A stretch of 64,000 nt of DNA, taken from assembly GCA_035494735.1 (NCBI GenBank), contig DATJGS010000037.1, forward strand, positions 248,001-312,000, written 5' to 3'. The position numbers and the translations under genes were made by a program. Origin of the DNA: DATJGS01 sp035494735. Its GTDB lineage: Bacteria > Eisenbacteria > RBG-16-71-46. Under the pieces are notes generated by a model, which saw only the letters and a program-made list of their open reading frames with translations, had not been told where the DNA came from and did no database searches. The number at the start of each line of letters is the position of its first letter. The stretch's first letter is position 1. Positions 7,074 to 15,042 of this stretch are shown here, piece after piece.

Positions 7074-9104
7074 ATGCGCCTCCTCTGTCTCGCCGCGATG
7101 GGCCTCGTCTTGAACGCCCACGCCGTCCGCGCGACTCCGCGCGCTTCGCCCTCCGGGCACGGCCCGGGCGCGATCCTCGCGGCCGCGTCGCCCGCGCGCC
7201 CGGGTTCCGCGCACGCGTTCGACCTCGACCACTGGCTCACGCTTCGCTCGATCGGGGAGCCCGTGTGGTCGCCGGATGGACGCAGGATCGCGCTCAGCGT
7301 CTCCGCGCCGGACACGGCCGAGGACTCGAACAATCCCGATCTCTGGCTCATCGATCTGGAGCGCGGCGAGTCGCTGCAGCTCACGCGCAATCCCAAGGCC
7401 GATACCAGTCCGACGTTCTCGCCGAGCGGCGACACGCTCGCGTTCATCTCGACGCGCGGCACGGGCGACGACGTGCGGTCCGCGATCTGGATGATGTCGC
7501 TGCGCGGCGGCGAGCCCTGGGCGTTCGGCAGCTTCGACGAGTCGGTGACGGAAGTCGCGTGGTCGCCGGACGGGCGCTGGCTCGCGTACGTGAAGCTGGA
7601 CACGCTGCCCAGGCAGATTCGCGACTGGAAGAAGAAGAAGTGGGACCAGACGATCGAGGACGAGCGCCTGCAGTTTCCCGCGCTGTGGATCATGCCGGCC
7701 GCGGGTGGCAAGGCGCGACGCGTGACGTCGGGCGAGCAATACGTGTGGTACGTGCGCTGGGCACCGGACTCGCGGCGCGTCGCGTACCTGGTGAGCCCGA
7801 CGGGCAAGCCCGACGACCAGCTGCTCACCGACATCGGCGTGGCCGACGCGGCGCAGGGTGAAGGGCACAAGCTCGGCGTGGTCGGAGGCGCGTTCACGTG
7901 GTCGCCGGACTCGCGATGGATCGCGTGGGCCGGCAACGCGACGCGCGAGTCGCACATCGCGAAGACCGACCTGCGCGTGATCCCGGCGGGCGGCGGCGCA
8001 CCGGTGAACCTGACGGCGGACTTCGACGAAGACGCCGCGACGCCGTCGTGGAGCGCCGGCTCCGACACGCTGTTCTTCTGGTCCGATCAGGGCGTCACGG
8101 CGCGGCTCGCGGCCGTGCCGCGCGCGGGCGGCGCGGTGCGCCTCGGGCTCACGGCGGACGGCGTGCCGGGCACCGCGTTCGCGGCGCCGGCGGCGCGCGG
8201 TGCGGCAGCGGCGCGTGTCGCCTGGGTCGAATCGACACCGACCCAGCCGAACGAACTGCGCGTCGCGGAGCGCATCGGCGCGCACGGGCGTCCCGTGACG
8301 TCGTTCAACGCCGCGAGCGCGGCGTGCACGTTCGGCGCGACGCGCACCGTGCGCTGGCGGAGCGGCGACGGCACGCCGGTCGAAGGCCTGCTCGTGCGTC
8401 CGCCGGGCGCGCCCGAGAAGAGCGCGCTCAAGACGCTCGTGCTGCTGCACGGCGGCCCCTACTCCGATCGCTTCGCGCATTCGTTCGTTCCGACGGCGCA
8501 GTACTTCGCGAACGCCGGCTATCAGGTGTTCCTGCCGAACTTCCGCTCGAGCGGCGGGTACGGCACGGCGTTCATGATGCGCAAGCGCGCGGATTGGGGC
8601 TTCGGCGACTGGGCCGACGTGTCGAGCGGCGTCGACACGCTCGTCGCGATGGGCCTCGCCGACGGCGCGAAGCTCGGCGTGTTCGGGCATTCGTACGGCG
8701 CGTACCTCTCGGCGTGGGCCATCACGCACACCGATCGCTTCCGCGCCGCGTCCGTGAGCGCGGGCGCCGTCGACCTGGCCGCGCACTACGGACAGAGCGA
8801 CATCCAGCGCTATCGTGCGTTCGACTTCGAAGGCCCGCCGTGGGTCAGCCCGGAGAACTGGAAGCGCTCGTCGCCCATGACGTACATCCAGAACGCGCGC
8901 ACGCCCACGCTGATCACGGTCGGCGACGCGGATCAACGTGTGCCGTATCCGCAGAGTCAGGAGCTGTACCGCGCGCTCACGGCACTCAAGGTGCCGACCG
9001 AGTTCGTGCACTATCCTCGCGAGGGTCACGGAATGCGCGAGCCGCGGCATCGAGCCGACGAGCTGACGCGCATGCGGGCCTGGTTCGATCGGTGGATTCG
9101 ATGA
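7074..9104 (+). CDS. Secreted S9-family prolyl-oligopeptidase-type peptidase
   Basis: 676 residues with a signal peptide (to about residue 23). The N-terminal half is a beta-propeller built of WD40-like/PD40 repeats, recognisable by recurring VWSPDGR, AWSPDGR and TWSPDSR stretches. The C-terminal alpha/beta-hydrolase domain has the triad Ser540 (GHSYGAY), Asp620 (GDADQRVP) and His652 (EGHGM). The family includes dipeptidyl and acylaminoacyl peptidases that trim short peptides in the periplasm. Its stop overlaps the ATG of a small membrane-protein gene (ATGA). Confidence 0.93.
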   Translation: MRLLCLAAMGLVLNAHAVRATPRASPSGHGPGAILAAASPARPGSAHAFDLDHWLTLRSIGEPVWSPDGRRIALSVSAPDTAEDSNNPDLWLIDLERGESLQLTRNPKADTSPTFSPSGDTLAFISTRGTGDDVRSAIWMMSLRGGEPWAFGSFDESVTEVAWSPDGRWLAYVKLDTLPRQIRDWKKKKWDQTIEDERLQFPALWIMPAAGGKARRVTSGEQYVWYVRWAPDSRRVAYLVSPTGKPDDQLLTDIGVADAAQGEGHKLGVVGGAFTWSPDSRWIAWAGNATRESHIAKTDLRVIPAGGGAPVNLTADFDEDAATPSWSAGSDTLFFWSDQGVTARLAAVPRAGGAVRLGLTADGVPGTAFAAPAARGAAAARVAWVESTPTQPNELRVAERIGAHGRPVTSFNAASAACTFGATRTVRWRSGDGTPVEGLLVRPPGAPEKSALKTLVLLHGGPYSDRFAHSFVPTAQYFANAGYQVFLPNFRSSGGYGTAFMMRKRADWGFGDWADVSSGVDTLVAMGLADGAKLGVFGHSYGAYLSAWAITHTDRFRAASVSAGAVDLAAHYGQSDIQRYRAFDFEGPPWVSPENWKRSSPMTYIQNARTPTLITVGDADQRVPYPQSQELYRALTALKVPTEFVHYPREGHGMREPRHRADELTRMRAWFDRWIR

Positions 9105-9385
9105 CGCTGCGCCTGTGGCTGGGTCGGATGTGGAAGCTGCTGCTACTCGCGGCGGGAATCGCGTTCCTGACGTGGGTGTGGCCGACGCGCTATCGCTACG
9201 ACCACGTCCTGACCGACGGCAACGCGTACCCGGTGCGCATCGACCGTTTCAACGGCGACGCGGACATGCTGGTGCCGGACGAGGGCTGGACGCCGGTCGA
9301 GGGAGACTCGGGCGGCCCGGGCGACAATCAGACGACTGGTGCGCGGCGCCCGCACGCGACGTCCGCGAGGCGCTTGCCCAGTTAG
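9101..9385 (+). CDS. Small membrane-anchored protein of unknown function
   Basis: 94 residues with a single N-terminal hydrophobic segment (LLLLAAGIAFLTWVW) and a short exterior part beginning RYRYDHVLTDGNAYPVRIDRFNGD. No family recognised. Translational coupling to the S9 peptidase (ATGA overlap) and normal codon bias support it as a gene. The last ~25 residues are low-complexity and may be untrustworthy. It may be a small accessory of the peptidase. Confidence 0.6.
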   Translation: MTLRLWLGRMWKLLLLAAGIAFLTWVWPTRYRYDHVLTDGNAYPVRIDRFNGDADMLVPDEGWTPVEGDSGGPGDNQTTGARRPHATSARRLPS

Positions 9386-9603
9386 GCGGCGCACCCCGCG
9401 CCCTCGTGGATCGCGGGGCGTCACCTCGCGCGAAGCCGTCCCCGTACTCCGGCAACGCGAGTTTCGCTTTACGGAGGCCCATGGCCACGCGGTACGCTCC
9501 CGCCGTGAGACGACGGGCCGCCGGCGAAGGTCGCTCCCGGGCCCCGAGTCGTGTCGGGCGCGCGGGGCGTTTCGCGGATCCCCAACGCGCGCCGAGGTGA
9601 GCC

Positions 9604-11061
9604 TTGCGCGTTCCCCTCCGGATTCTCGCTCTCGTCGCGCTGTCGTCACTGCTCGGAGCGTCGCTCGCGCGCGCGCTCGTCATCAAGGAGTACCACGTCC
9701 CGAGCGTCACCCCGACGATCCAGGCCGCGGTCGCTCTCGCCGATGTGGACGGCTCGGACCTGAGCATCATCGATCTCGACGCGTCGCCGATCACGACGTT
9801 CGGCGAAGTGCTCATCGGCAACGCGTACAAGTCGGGGCATCGACTCCTGGTCCGGCCGGACCCCACGATCGCGACGTTGCCGCGGGTACGTGTGGTCTCG
9901 ATCGATCCCGGGTCGAGCGTGTTCCATCTGAACGGGGCCGGCTATGTCACGGTTGAAGACCTCGACATCTTCCGCGACATCACGAATGCGCATCACCTCG
10001 TCGAGATCGAGACCGGCACCCAGGTGCTGTTCCAGCGCTGCCGCATCGGCTCGATCTACGCGACGCCGAGCGGCACGAGCGGCTGGGCGAACGTGTGGAT
10101 CCAGTTCTATCCGGTGCACGTGATGCTGCGCAATTGCGTCATGTTCTCGCGCGTCGCGGGTACGTTCGACGAGGGCATCCACGTCGACGGCTTCCAGGAC
10201 CTCGGTAATTCGGTCCTGCTGTACAACAACGACGTCAGCGACTATGGGCGCGAAGGCATCCACGTGATCGACATCCAGCACGACTCGTACGTCGTGATGC
10301 GCAACAACGTCGTCGCGAACGTGTTCGCCACCACCGACCCCGAGCCGCTCGCTTATCACAGTGGCGTGATCAACACGGCGTTCGTGTATTCCAGCGGGAA
10401 TGCCGCGTTCGCGACGGCCGCGCGCGTGCAGACCGTGGACGCGGCGTGTCTCGACGTGGCGGGAGCCGACGTGGACCTCCTCAGTCCCGGGGTCCTCGGC
10501 AACACCGCGGACCCGTCGACGGCGTTCCAGCAGGTCCAATGGAACGCGGTCCCGCCGGGCGACGCGAATCCGCTGTTCTTCCACCTGTGGCCGAGCGGGG
10601 CGCTGCACGACGGTCTCGAGGACGTCGGCACGACGGTCGGCGCGGGGAGCCCGGCGATCGTGGACGACGCGGTCACCGACGACATCGATCACACAGTGCG
10701 CCCGGGCGGCGCGGCGCCCGGCCACACCGATCGAGGCGCGCATCAGGTGGATGCCCCGGGCGTCGGCGTGACGGCGGCCTCCCTGACCGGGCGCGCGCTC
10801 CGGGCGGCGCCGCGGCGCAATCCGACGGCGGACTTCGCGCTCGATTACGTGGCGGAGCGTACCGGCACGCTGACGGTCGACGTCTTCGACGCGAGCGGCC
10901 GGCGGCTGTTCCACGATCAGCGCGACGTCGTGCGCCCCTCGCGGGGCAGCGTCCGCGCGCCGGGCCGGCTGCCCTCGGGGCTGGCGTTCTACCGCGTCGT
11001 GCTGGACGACGCCGCGGGCCGCCGTCACGTCGCGAGCGGGCGCGTCGCGGTGATTCGCTAG
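9604..11061 (+). CDS. Secreted right-handed beta-helix protein with FlgD-like C-terminal tail
   Basis: 485 residues with a signal peptide (to about residue 24). The middle (about 50-330) shows the repeating pattern of a parallel beta-helix (runs such as VTVEDLDIF, VLFQRCRIG, VMLRNCVMF, VLLYNNDVSDYG, VVMRNNVVAN), typical of surface or secreted polysaccharide-binding or -cleaving proteins; no catalytic set is evident. The last ~85 residues (LTVDVFDASGRRL through GLAFYRVVLDD to the end) form a FlgD-like/type-9-like beta-sandwich shared in style with the protein at 17508. The TTG start is supported by GAGGTGA just upstream. Confidence 0.8.
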   Translation: MRVPLRILALVALSSLLGASLARALVIKEYHVPSVTPTIQAAVALADVDGSDLSIIDLDASPITTFGEVLIGNAYKSGHRLLVRPDPTIATLPRVRVVSIDPGSSVFHLNGAGYVTVEDLDIFRDITNAHHLVEIETGTQVLFQRCRIGSIYATPSGTSGWANVWIQFYPVHVMLRNCVMFSRVAGTFDEGIHVDGFQDLGNSVLLYNNDVSDYGREGIHVIDIQHDSYVVMRNNVVANVFATTDPEPLAYHSGVINTAFVYSSGNAAFATAARVQTVDAACLDVAGADVDLLSPGVLGNTADPSTAFQQVQWNAVPPGDANPLFFHLWPSGALHDGLEDVGTTVGAGSPAIVDDAVTDDIDHTVRPGGAAPGHTDRGAHQVDAPGVGVTAASLTGRALRAAPRRNPTADFALDYVAERTGTLTVDVFDASGRRLFHDQRDVVRPSRGSVRAPGRLPSGLAFYRVVLDDAAGRRHVASGRVAVIR

Positions 11062-11068
11062 CGTCCCG

Positions 11069-11869
11069 CTACGCCGAGGCGAGCACGAGCGCGATCGCCT
11101 CGGCGAGGCCGCCCGCGTCCACGTCGGCGACGGTCGCGTCGGCCTTCGCGCGCACCGCCTCCGGCGCGTTGCCCATGGCGATGCCGAGCCCGGCCGCCTG
11201 GATCGCCTCCAGGTCGTTCTCGCCGTCGCCGATCATGGCGACGTGCTCGCGACCGATTCCGTTGTGGCTCGCGATCCAGCGCAGCGCGCTGACCTTCGAC
11301 GTGCCGAGCCGGGTCACGTTCGAGAACACGCTGCCCGGCGACCAGGGCGCGCTCGCGGGATTGATCGACAGCCCGGGCACGGCGAGCGTCAGGTCGCGGA
11401 ACTTCGGCCAATCCTTCGCGTCCACGACCCACTGCGCACGCACGGGGGGCGACGGCAGGGTCAGGAGGTCGTGGATCTCGGGCGCGAAGTCGAGGGCGCG
11501 CGCGTGCACGCGGGTCAGCTCGGACTCGTGCTCGAGATAGAAACCGTGCTCGGTATAGACCTCGAGCGGCTCGCCCTCACGGCGCGAGATCCCGACGAGC
11601 GCGCGGTACGCGTCTTCGGGCAGGACGCTGGCGCGGACCGCCGGCGCGTCCGCGCGGCTCACGACCGCGCCGCTCTGGAAAATGTGCAGGTCCACCGCCG
11701 AGACGCGGCGCGCGTATTCGCGCGTGGCCCCGACGCCGATGCGGCCCGTGCACAGCCCGAGATGGACGCCGCGGGCCCGCGCACGATCGATCGCGGCCCA
11801 CGCGCTGTCCGGGACGCCGTTCGCGCCCACCAGCGTGCCGTCGACATCGATCAGGATCAGGCGAATCAT
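11069..11869 (-). CDS. HAD-superfamily (Cof-type) phosphatase
   Basis: 266 residues. HAD motif I is DVDGTL with nucleophile Asp8 and acid/base Asp10; motif II region is LCTGR; motif IV is MIGDGEND at about 212-219, with acidic metal ligands Asp215 and Asp219. A substantial cap between motifs marks the Cof/IIB subclass, which dephosphorylates sugar phosphates, nucleotides or cofactor intermediates. It converges on the beta-helix gene, with 7 nt between the stops. Confidence 0.9.
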   Translation of the reverse strand: MIRLILIDVDGTLVGANGVPDSAWAAIDRARARGVHLGLCTGRIGVGATREYARRVSAVDLHIFQSGAVVSRADAPAVRASVLPEDAYRALVGISRREGEPLEVYTEHGFYLEHESELTRVHARALDFAPEIHDLLTLPSPPVRAQWVVDAKDWPKFRDLTLAVPGLSINPASAPWSPGSVFSNVTRLGTSKVSALRWIASHNGIGREHVAMIGDGENDLEAIQAAGLGIAMGNAPEAVRAKADATVADVDAGGLAEAIALVLASA

Positions 11870-11953
11870 GAGACCTGCTCGGCGGCGCGGGCCTCGGATC
11901 GGCCGCGCCGTGCCACGACGAGGGGTCGGACCCCGCGCCTTGCCGCGAAACCG

Positions 11954-12646
11954 CTACAGGCCGAGGTCTCCGGTGAGCCCGGGGCCCGGCCGCGCCGGCC
12001 GCATGAAGTACCACCACTCGCGCGCCGCGGTCCAGCCACGCGAGCGCTCGAGGCGCTCGCCCCACAGGCACTCGCGATGCGGCACGAGCAGCGCGCGAAC
12101 CTTCGCATCCGCGCGATCCAGGCGTGTCGCGGCCAGCGGACGCGCCGCGGGCACGGACTGCAGCGCCTCCTGCAGGATCTGGCGCAGGTCCATGTCGTTC
12201 AGGTAGTCGTCCAGGGTGTCGAGCGGATAGCCCTTCTCGAGCGCTTCCGCGACGCCTTCCCAGCTCGACAGCAGCGCGTCGAGCCCGTTCGAGACGAGCC
12301 GGCCGTCACCCCCGCGACGCTCGAGGAACGCGCGCACGGCGGCCTCGGTCTCGCGGCGGCCGCCCGCGGGCGGGGACGGCGCCGCGGCGGTCGCGGCGCG
12401 TGCCGCGGCCGCCCGCGCGGCGGCGGCGGCCGGACCGGTGGCGCGCGGCGGCACCGAGCTGGAACCCATGAAGCGCGAGCGCCCGGCCTTCGCGGCCGCG
12501 CCCGCGGACGGACGTGTCGTGCCCGGACGCGACGCCGCGGCGCGCGCTCCGCCGCTCACGCGAGCCGTGGTGCCGCGCCCGCGTGCCGCGCCGCTCCGTC
12601 CCCTGCTGTTGCCTGTCGACCCGTTGCGACCAGCGCCGCTCGCCAT
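11954..12646 (-). CDS. Unknown cytoplasmic protein, possible immunity partner of the upstream toxin-like gene
   Basis: 230 residues in two parts. Residues 1 to about 97 are Gly/Ala/Arg/Ser/Pro-rich and look disordered. Residues 98-230 form a compact, mostly helical domain with distinctive acidic and aromatic patches (SWEGVAEALEKGY, DDYLNDMDLRQIL, WTAAREWWYFMRP). Nothing suggests an enzyme or a membrane location. Its ATG overlaps the stop of the upstream gene (ATGA), which encodes an exported RNase-toxin-like domain; position, acidity and size fit an immunity protein. A shorter start at Met60 (12469) would remove most of the disordered part. The function is inferred from context only. Confidence 0.6.
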   Translation of the reverse strand: MASGAGRNGSTGNSRGRSGAARGRGTTARVSGGARAAASRPGTTRPSAGAAAKAGRSRFMGSSSVPPRATGPAAAAARAAAARAATAAAPSPPAGGRRETEAAVRAFLERRGGDGRLVSNGLDALLSSWEGVAEALEKGYPLDTLDDYLNDMDLRQILQEALQSVPAARPLAATRLDRADAKVRALLVPHRECLWGERLERSRGWTAAREWWYFMRPARPGPGLTGDLGL

Positions 12647-13122
12647 CAGTGCATCCTCTCGGCTTGTCGGCGAAAGTAGGCTTCGCCGTCGTTGGGTTTG
12701 AAGAACGTGCGGATCGTGAGATCCGCATCGAACGCGAGGAACGCGCCGCTGGCCCTGTCGTATCGGCTCACGGCGCCGTCATCGCGGCGCAACTCCAGCA
12801 CGTCACCGCCGGCCGGGCGGTCGCGCAGCCCCTGCGCCAGGCGCAGGTAGCGCTCCGCGTCCGCGCCCGGAAAGTCGCCGCCGTGCTTCGCAAAGTGCTC
12901 CATCCACCGCTCGCGCGAGCGAAACCCGATCTCCGGGTGCGCGATGCGCGCGTCCGCCGCGAGATCCCGCGTCCCGCTCGTCGCGGCCTGCCCCGGCTGC
13001 GTCACGCCGGCGGCCGGGCCCGGAACGGGCGGCGGCGGAACGTGATGCGTCAGCCGCGGCGCGAGCACCGCGATCAGGATCGCGACCAGGGCGCCGAGCC
13101 CGAGACCGTGGCGGCGTCTCAT
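12646..13122 (-). CDS. Exported protein with a polymorphic-toxin-like (BECR-type RNase) domain
   Basis: 158 residues. Residues 8-24 are an N-terminal signal or anchor segment, followed by a Pro-rich linker (28-50). The C-terminal domain (about 65-155) contains a motif series I associate with toxin domains of the barnase/EndoU/colicin E5/RelE (BECR) group: HFAKHGGDFPGADAERYLRLA, then GAVSRYDRASGAFLAFD, then TIRTFFKPNDGEAYFRRQ. Such domains usually sit at the tips of large contact-dependent toxins; here it is a small stand-alone exported protein. His76, His80, Arg120 and Arg138 are plausible active-site residues. The family assignment is from memory of the pattern and needs a profile search. 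Confidence 0.65.
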   Translation of the reverse strand: MRRRHGLGLGALVAILIAVLAPRLTHHVPPPPVPGPAAGVTQPGQAATSGTRDLAADARIAHPEIGFRSRERWMEHFAKHGGDFPGADAERYLRLAQGLRDRPAGGDVLELRRDDGAVSRYDRASGAFLAFDADLTIRTFFKPNDGEAYFRRQAERMH

Positions 13123-13135
13123 GGCGCGGAAACGT

Positions 13136-14056
13136 TCAGATGATGCGTTTACCCAGCACGCTCTGCGCGAGTTCCGCGGCGAGGATGCCGGTCATGTTCT
13201 GGGTGTCGAGCACCGGGTTCACTTCGACCAGGTCGATGGCCACGATCTGGGCGCGATCACTCATCATTTCCATGGCGAGGTGCGCCTCTCGGTACGTGAT
13301 GCCGCCCCACACCGGCGTCCCGGTCCCGGGCGCGTCCTCGGGATCCACGACGTCGAGATCGAATGACAGATGGATGCCGGCCGTGTTGTCGCTGGCGATA
13401 CGGATGGCCTCGTCGACCACGTCGCGCATGCCGCGCTCGTCCAGGTCGCGCATCGTGTACACCGTGACGCCGCTCTTCCTCAGCGTGTCGCGCTCTCCCC
13501 CGTCCAGGTCGCGGATGCCGATCAGCACCGTGTTCCTCGCCAGCACCTTGGGCGAGCGCCCGCCGAGGTTCACGAGGTCGGAGTCTCCGAGTCCCAGTGA
13601 AACCGCGAGCGACATGCCGTGGATATTTCCGGACGGCGTCGTGTCCGGCGTGTTCGCGTCGCCGTGCGCGTCGAACCAGATCAGCCCGAGCGATTCGCCC
13701 TGGCGTGCGTAGAAATTCGTGGAGCCGGCCACCGAGCCGATCGCGATGCTGTGATCTCCGCCCAGCACGAGCGGCATCCGGTTCTTCTCGAGGCTCGTGC
13801 CGACGGCTTTTTCCAGATCGACGCAGGCCGCGAGAATCGGCGCCTTGTACTTGAGCTTGCCCTCGCCCACCTTCTGGGTCTCGGGGATCATCACGTCCAG
13901 ATCGCCCGAATCCTGCACCTTGTGCCCGAGCTGCTCGAGGCGTGGCTCGAGATCGGCGATTCGGATGGCCGAGGGCCCCATGTCGACCCCGCGCCGCCCG
14001 GCCCCGAGGTCCACGGGCACGCCGATGATCTCGATGGAACGCTTACGTGACACCAT
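13136..14056 (-). CDS. rocF: Arginase
   Basis: 306 residues. Arginase cleaves L-arginine to ornithine and urea with a binuclear manganese centre. All metal-binding motifs are present: GGDHS (His102), DAHGD (129-133, with IWF before it) and SFDLDVVDP (Asp233, Asp235), plus a late Glu/Asp-rich VEVNP motif. The N-terminal GVPVDLGAGRRGVDMGP and the conserved HGMSL favour arginase over agmatinase. The frame stays open upstream, but ATG 14056 is chosen because a TTGCCG-17-TACAAT promoter ends 9 nt before it. It lies 13 nt upstream of the toxin-like gene on the same strand and may share a transcript. Confidence 0.92.
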   Translation of the reverse strand: MVSRKRSIEIIGVPVDLGAGRRGVDMGPSAIRIADLEPRLEQLGHKVQDSGDLDVMIPETQKVGEGKLKYKAPILAACVDLEKAVGTSLEKNRMPLVLGGDHSIAIGSVAGSTNFYARQGESLGLIWFDAHGDANTPDTTPSGNIHGMSLAVSLGLGDSDLVNLGGRSPKVLARNTVLIGIRDLDGGERDTLRKSGVTVYTMRDLDERGMRDVVDEAIRIASDNTAGIHLSFDLDVVDPEDAPGTGTPVWGGITYREAHLAMEMMSDRAQIVAIDLVEVNPVLDTQNMTGILAAELAQSVLGKRII

Positions 14057-14065
14057 AATCGGCGG

Positions 14066-14094
14066 ATTGTAACAGGGGGTCACGAACCCGGCAA
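14066..14094 (-). promoter_or_regulatory. Arginase promoter
   Basis: On the minus strand TTGCCG (14094-14089) and TACAAT (14071-14066) are separated by exactly 17 bp. The -10 ends 9 nt before the ATG at 14056, so the transcript has almost no 5' leader. Confidence 0.7.
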
Positions 14095-14155
14095 TTCGGG
14101 CCCGGAAACGCCCATCTGGTTGACTTTCCTGCCAAATGGGGCACCCTCGCGCCCC

Positions 14156-14812
14156 GTGACGCGCCTTCGCACACATGGATTCGTGGCCGCCGGCGCTCTC
14201 GTGCCCGCGTTGCTGCTGGGCGCGGGAAACGACCCCGCGCGCGACGTCCTGCCGCCCCCGGCCCCCCGTTCGGTGGCCAGCGTCGGGGCCCTGTTCGTCG
14301 ACGACTTCAAGGACGGCAAGCTGGACGGCTGGACGCCGGACCGCCCGGGCGTGTGGACGATCCGCCATGGCCTGCTGCGCGCCGAACTGCCCGACGAGAA
14401 GCAGCAGCGCGCGTTTCTGTACGCCGGTTCGGAGCAGTGGAAGGACTACGCGGTCGATCTCGACGTGTGCGCGACGCGCGGCGTCGACAAGGGCGTCGTC
14501 GTGCGCGTGACCGGGCAGCAGGGCATCGGCGTGGACCTGCGCGGACCGGGTTACCAGGACGTCGTGATGTATCGGCGCGAATGGCCGATGGGCCGCGCGC
14601 GCACGGTGAACGGGAACGGCGTGTGGCACCACCTGCGCGTCGAGGCCAAGGGGACGCGCTTCCGCGTGTTCGTGAACGGCGACCTGATGCTGGATCGCAG
14701 CGACACGCGCAATACGAATCCGAGCGGAAAGATCGCGATTCCCGCGTACACCGGCGGCGTCGGCGAGTGCACGGTCTACTACGACAACGTGGTGGTCACG
14801 CCGCTCCGCTAG
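14156..14812 (+). CDS. Secreted LamG/DUF1080-like protein
   Basis: 218 residues with a signal peptide (VAAGALVPALLLGAG). The mature region starts with the DDFKDGKLDGW motif that opens concanavalin-like DUF1080/3-keto-glycoside-hydrolase domains, and continues with the matching beta-strands (GVWTIRHGLLRAEL, WHHLRVEAKGTRFRVFVNGD, VYYDNVVVTPL). It probably binds or cleaves a carbohydrate outside the cytoplasm. GTG 14156 is chosen: the upstream TTG at 14120 would put residues before the basic n-region of the signal peptide. Its TAG overlaps the stop of the decayed lepB remnant on the other strand. Confidence 0.75.
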   Translation: MTRLRTHGFVAAGALVPALLLGAGNDPARDVLPPPAPRSVASVGALFVDDFKDGKLDGWTPDRPGVWTIRHGLLRAELPDEKQQRAFLYAGSEQWKDYAVDLDVCATRGVDKGVVVRVTGQQGIGVDLRGPGYQDVVMYRREWPMGRARTVNGNGVWHHLRVEAKGTRFRVFVNGDLMLDRSDTRNTNPSGKIAIPAYTGGVGECTVYYDNVVVTPLR

Positions 14813-15020
14813 CGCCAGGCGCCGGCCCGGCGCTCGTCGGGAACGGGCCCGACCCAGCGGAGCGCGCCGGCCCGATCCAGCGACCAGTAGATGCGGTACG
14901 CGCGCCGATCACGTTCGAGGCCGCGACGAAGCCCGTGATGCGACAGTCGTTGCTGTTGTCGCGATTGTCGCCGAGCACGAACCACGCGTCTTCGGGGACG
15001 GCGACCATGTGCCAGCCGAA
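14809..15020 (-). pseudogene. lepB: Remnant of signal peptidase I (3' end, frameshifted)
   Basis: The minus strand encodes VPEDAWFVLGDNRDNSNDC then RITGF, an unmistakable signal peptidase I box E (consensus GDNRDNSxDSR, here with Cys for the second Ser), continuing to SNVIG. The usual ending then appears in a different frame (AYRIYWSLDRAGALRW, then VGPVPDERRAGAWR and stop at 14811-14809), so one base has been lost or gained near 14910. Nothing upstream encodes the catalytic Ser or Lys regions or the membrane anchor; the remnant begins directly after the ATPase gene. It cannot be a working peptidase and is the scar of a deletion or partial duplication. Confidence 0.8.
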
Positions 15021-15042
15021 CGCCCGGGCCGTTCGCCCGCGC

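Noticed and set aside
13136..14632. Longer arginase start at 14632
   Set aside because: The extra ~190 residues are antisense to the LamG-like gene and have no arginase similarity; promoter and family N-terminus support ATG 14056.
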